DNA from: Geodermatophilaceae bacterium URHA0031
Lineage (GTDB): Bacteria; Actinomycetota; Actinomycetes; Mycobacteriales; Geodermatophilaceae
Length of the DNA: 64,000 bases
Reading direction: 5' to 3'
Assembly (NCBI GenBank): GCA_000620205.1
Contig: JHVP01000001.1
Location: forward strand, 186,001-250,000
This document shows, piece by piece, positions 62,539-64,000 of the stretch. A model generated the notes under the pieces. That model did no database searches. It was not told the DNA's origin and worked only from the letters and a program-made list of their open reading frames with translations. Numbering within the stretch: the stretch's first letter is position 1; each line of letters opens with the position of its first letter. A program made the translations under genes and the position numbers.

Positions 62539-63063
62539 ATGACCGAGTCCGACCAGGCCGCCCGCGACTCCGCGCTGAACGACGCGGAGTTCCCCGACGA
62601 CGAGCGCGGCCTCACCGGGACCACGGACGCCGACACCTCCGGCACCGACCCCGCCGGCCAGACCGCCCGGGACATCTCCTACGAGGACGACGGCGTCCCG
62701 GACATCGCCGACGACGACCACCCGACGGAGTCCCTGGCCGAGGACCCCGAGTTCGCCCCGGTGCCCGGCGAGCGGGCCGGCGCCAGCGCCGACTTCGGCA
62801 CGACCGCCGCCGAGCAGTCCGAGGGCGAGTCGCTGTCGGGCCGGCTGGACCGCGAGGTGCCCGACACCGGGCTGGACCCCACCGACGACGTGCGGGCGGC
62901 GGAGACCCACGACCGCACCGTCCCGCAGATCAGCCAGGACGGCGTCTCGGAGCGGGCCGACTCCTTCACCGACAGCGTCACCGACGACGTGACCGCCGGC
63001 TCGGACGACCCGACCGGCGGCGAGGGTCCCGAGGAGCGGGCCATGCACCTCACCGACGGCTGA
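62539..63063 (+). CDS. DUF5709-like acidic protein, second copy
   Basis: A 174-residue acidic, Asp/Glu/Thr-rich, probably disordered protein. The block GESLSGRLDREVPD matches GESLDGRLARELPEG of the protein at 20118-20531, and ERAMHLTDG resembles the end of that family. It has two further acidic repeats (TSGTDPAGQTARDISYEDDG, SERADSFTDSVTDDVT). Function is unknown. ATG with ACGGAGGCACC ahead. Confidence 0.75.
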   Translation: MTESDQAARDSALNDAEFPDDERGLTGTTDADTSGTDPAGQTARDISYEDDGVPDIADDDHPTESLAEDPEFAPVPGERAGASADFGTTAAEQSEGESLSGRLDREVPDTGLDPTDDVRAAETHDRTVPQISQDGVSERADSFTDSVTDDVTAGSDDPTGGEGPEERAMHLTDG

Positions 63064-63073
63064 GGGCAGCGGC

Positions 63074-63098
63074 GGGGGCCACCTGATTGGTGCCCCCC
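63074..63098 (+). terminator. hairpin terminator after acidic protein
   Basis: GGGGGCCACC pairs with GGTGCCCCC with one bulged C, starting 11 bases after the stop. Between here and 63281 no gene is seen. Confidence 0.5.
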
Positions 63099-63281
63099 TG
63101 ACCACGAGGCTAGGTTGGGCGCCACGGTTGAGCAGCCAGCCGTCGCCTGTCCAGGCCCTGGCCAGGCGTGTCCGGAACACCCCGCGTGTCCCGGGCCGCG
63201 TAGGACCGGCCGGTGTACCGCAGTACATTGGCTGAGCTGAGCGTGCCCGACGGGCATCGCCGCTGAGAGGAGCTGCAGTCC

Positions 63282-63680
63282 GTGACCTCATCCGAGTCGC
63301 CCGCCGAGGGCTCGCGCGACGTGTCGGCCCCGGCTGACTCGAACGAAGCGCCCTTCGACGACGTGATCACGCTGTCGACGTCCACCGACGACGACGGCAC
63401 GGTCACCGTGACGGTCGTCGGCGAGGTCGACACCTTCACCGCACCGGTCCTGCGGGCGTCCCTGGACACCCAGCTGGAGCAGCAGCCGACCGCCCTGGTC
63501 ATCGACCTGTGCGGCGTGCAGTTCCTCGGCTCGGCCGGTCTGGCCGTCCTCGTGGAGACCCAGAAGTCGGCGCGCTCCCGCGACGTCGGGCTGCGGCTGG
63601 TGGCCAACACCCGCGCCGTGACCCGCCCGCTGGAGGTCACCGGCCTGATCGACCTGTTCACGATCGCCGAGAAGGCGTAG
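63282..63680 (+). CDS. STAS-domain anti-sigma factor antagonist
   Basis: A 132-residue protein. The first 25 residues are an acidic Ser/Ala tail. The STAS domain has TVTVVGEVDTFTAPVLRASL (about 41), VIDLCGVQFLGSAGLAVLVE (about 73, with phosphorylatable Ser in FLGSAGL) and TRPLEVTGLIDLF. It should bind an anti-sigma kinase of the RsbW/SpoIIAB kind, controlling general-stress sigma. No kinase or sigma gene is adjacent. GTG with GAGAGGAG ahead. Confidence 0.92.
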   Translation: MTSSESPAEGSRDVSAPADSNEAPFDDVITLSTSTDDDGTVTVTVVGEVDTFTAPVLRASLDTQLEQQPTALVIDLCGVQFLGSAGLAVLVETQKSARSRDVGLRLVANTRAVTRPLEVTGLIDLFTIAEKA

Positions 63681-63692
63681 CACCCCGCACGT

Positions 63693-63734
63693 CGACGACG
63701 GGCGCCTCTCCCTCCGGAGAGGCGCCCGTCGTCG
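63693..63734 (+). terminator. strong hairpin terminator after STAS gene
   Basis: Nineteen-base perfect arms (63693-63711, 63716-63734) with loop CTCC start 13 bases after the stop. Confidence 0.8.
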
Positions 63735-63752
63735 TTGGCGAGGTGCTGTTCC

Positions 63753-63779
63753 GGCCCCGCTGCAGGGGCCCGCGTCGAG
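63753..63779. repeat. partial copy of hairpin repeat
   Basis: Matches the first half of the 58-base element (GGCCCCGCTGCAGGGGCCCG then CGTCGAG), lacking the second half of the stem. It lies next to complete copy B. Confidence 0.55.
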
Positions 63780-63797
63780 CTGGTGCCGTGCTGGAAC

Positions 63798-63855
63798 GGC
63801 CCCGTCGCAGGGGCCCGCCGCGAGCTCGCGAGTGGTGGGTGGCGACGGGGCCCTT
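63798..63855. repeat. covarying hairpin repeat, copy B
   Basis: A 58-base element aligned without gaps to 55323-55380; outer stem CCCCGTCGC with GCGACGGGG. It ends directly at the stop of the topoisomerase gene on the minus strand. Confidence 0.75.
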
Positions 63856-63857
63856 CA

Positions 63858-64000
63858 TCAGGCGCTGAGCAGGCTGCAGACGCCGGCCTCGAGGGTCCGC
63901 TGCGCCGTCCGGTCGTCGGGTGCCCGGGAGGCCTCGGCCAACGCGTCGGCGATCGTCTCGCCGTGCTCGTACCGGTCGACCACCCGCGGGTCCACGTAGC
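63858..64000 (-). CDS. DNA topoisomerase IB, C-terminal end (partial)
   Basis: The last 47 codons of a minus-strand gene that runs out of the window. It reads YVDPRVVDRYEHGETIADAL and ends VCSLLSA. The YVDPRVVD(R) element after the active-site Tyr region is typical of actinobacterial/poxvirus-type topoisomerase IB, which relaxes supercoils through a 3'-phosphotyrosine. The catalytic core is outside the window, so the assignment rests on this short end. Confidence 0.65.
   Translation of the reverse strand, partial: YVDPRVVDRYEHGETIADALAEASRAPDDRTAQRTLEAGVCSLLSA

Overview
The window is very GC-rich actinobacterial chromosome with compact genes, frequent GTG starts, 4-base ATGA/GTGA overlaps and GC-rich perfect hairpins between genes. 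Gene content points to the Frankiales/Geodermatophilales side of Actinobacteria (Blastococcus, Geodermatophilus or Modestobacter-like): mycothiol-dependent DinB-like proteins, paired CE1758/CE1759 flavin proteins, an EthR-type TetR, a SigL/RslA pair, DUF5709-like acidic proteins and Ku with a split LigD. The genus is inferred from gene content, not proven. No rRNA, tRNA, CRISPR array or intact mobile element was seen.

Layout. 0-9.3 kb: MFS transporter with a large extracytoplasmic insert and an EthR-like regulator; two hypothetical proteins; secreted amidase; a pair of acyl-CoA dehydrogenases; a TIGR04222-like protein with a Gly/Cys tail. 9.3-16.7 kb: a wrecked HTH/DUF5753 regulator, the LLM flavin monooxygenase/FMN reductase pair, a hydrolase, a cupredoxin lipoprotein with SigL and RslA, a mycothiol-type protein and a serine hydrolase. 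16.7-25.7 kb: YceI protein, a secreted cell-wall protein under a c-di-AMP (ydaO) riboswitch, methyltransferase, universal stress protein, cupin, DyP peroxidase, pyruvate:quinone oxidoreductase and an SDR. 25.7-32.7 kb: a 5-oxoproline/carboxylate block (CitE-like lyase, PrmC-like methyltransferase, DUF1445 hydro-lyase, NRAMP-like carrier, PxpABC) resembling the Bacillus ycsFGI-kipIA order, ending in an apparently frameshifted hydrolase. 32.7-41 kb: a copper amine oxidase operon with an amino-acid permease, divergent from a GntR regulator; then a methyltransferase-fold protein, MFS transporter and GH13 glycosidase.

41.2-42.8 kb is an accessory scar: a truncated ECF sigma gene, a stem-loop, a lower-GC orphan secreted cysteine protein, degenerate DNA and a truncated ISL3 transposase. 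42.9-53.5 kb holds an MFS carrier, ankyrin protein, dienelactone hydrolase, an XRE-MurA fusion, a DUF559 protein bracketed by two copies of the same perfect palindrome, a SatD-like/membrane pair, an F420/FMN-type oxidoreductase, an AI-2E-family permease and a PAC2 protein. 53.5-64 kb holds flavohemoglobin, a Fur-catalase operon, the Ku/LigD NHEJ operon, DUF1360, a second DUF5709-like protein, a STAS anti-sigma antagonist and the 3' end of topoisomerase IB.

Themes are redox and nitrosative defence, carboxylate/amine catabolism and envelope control. The observations most worth following are the XRE-MurA fusion, the covarying hairpin repeat at two convergent junctions, the duplicated 22-30 bp palindrome, the c-di-AMP riboswitch and the MFS insert.
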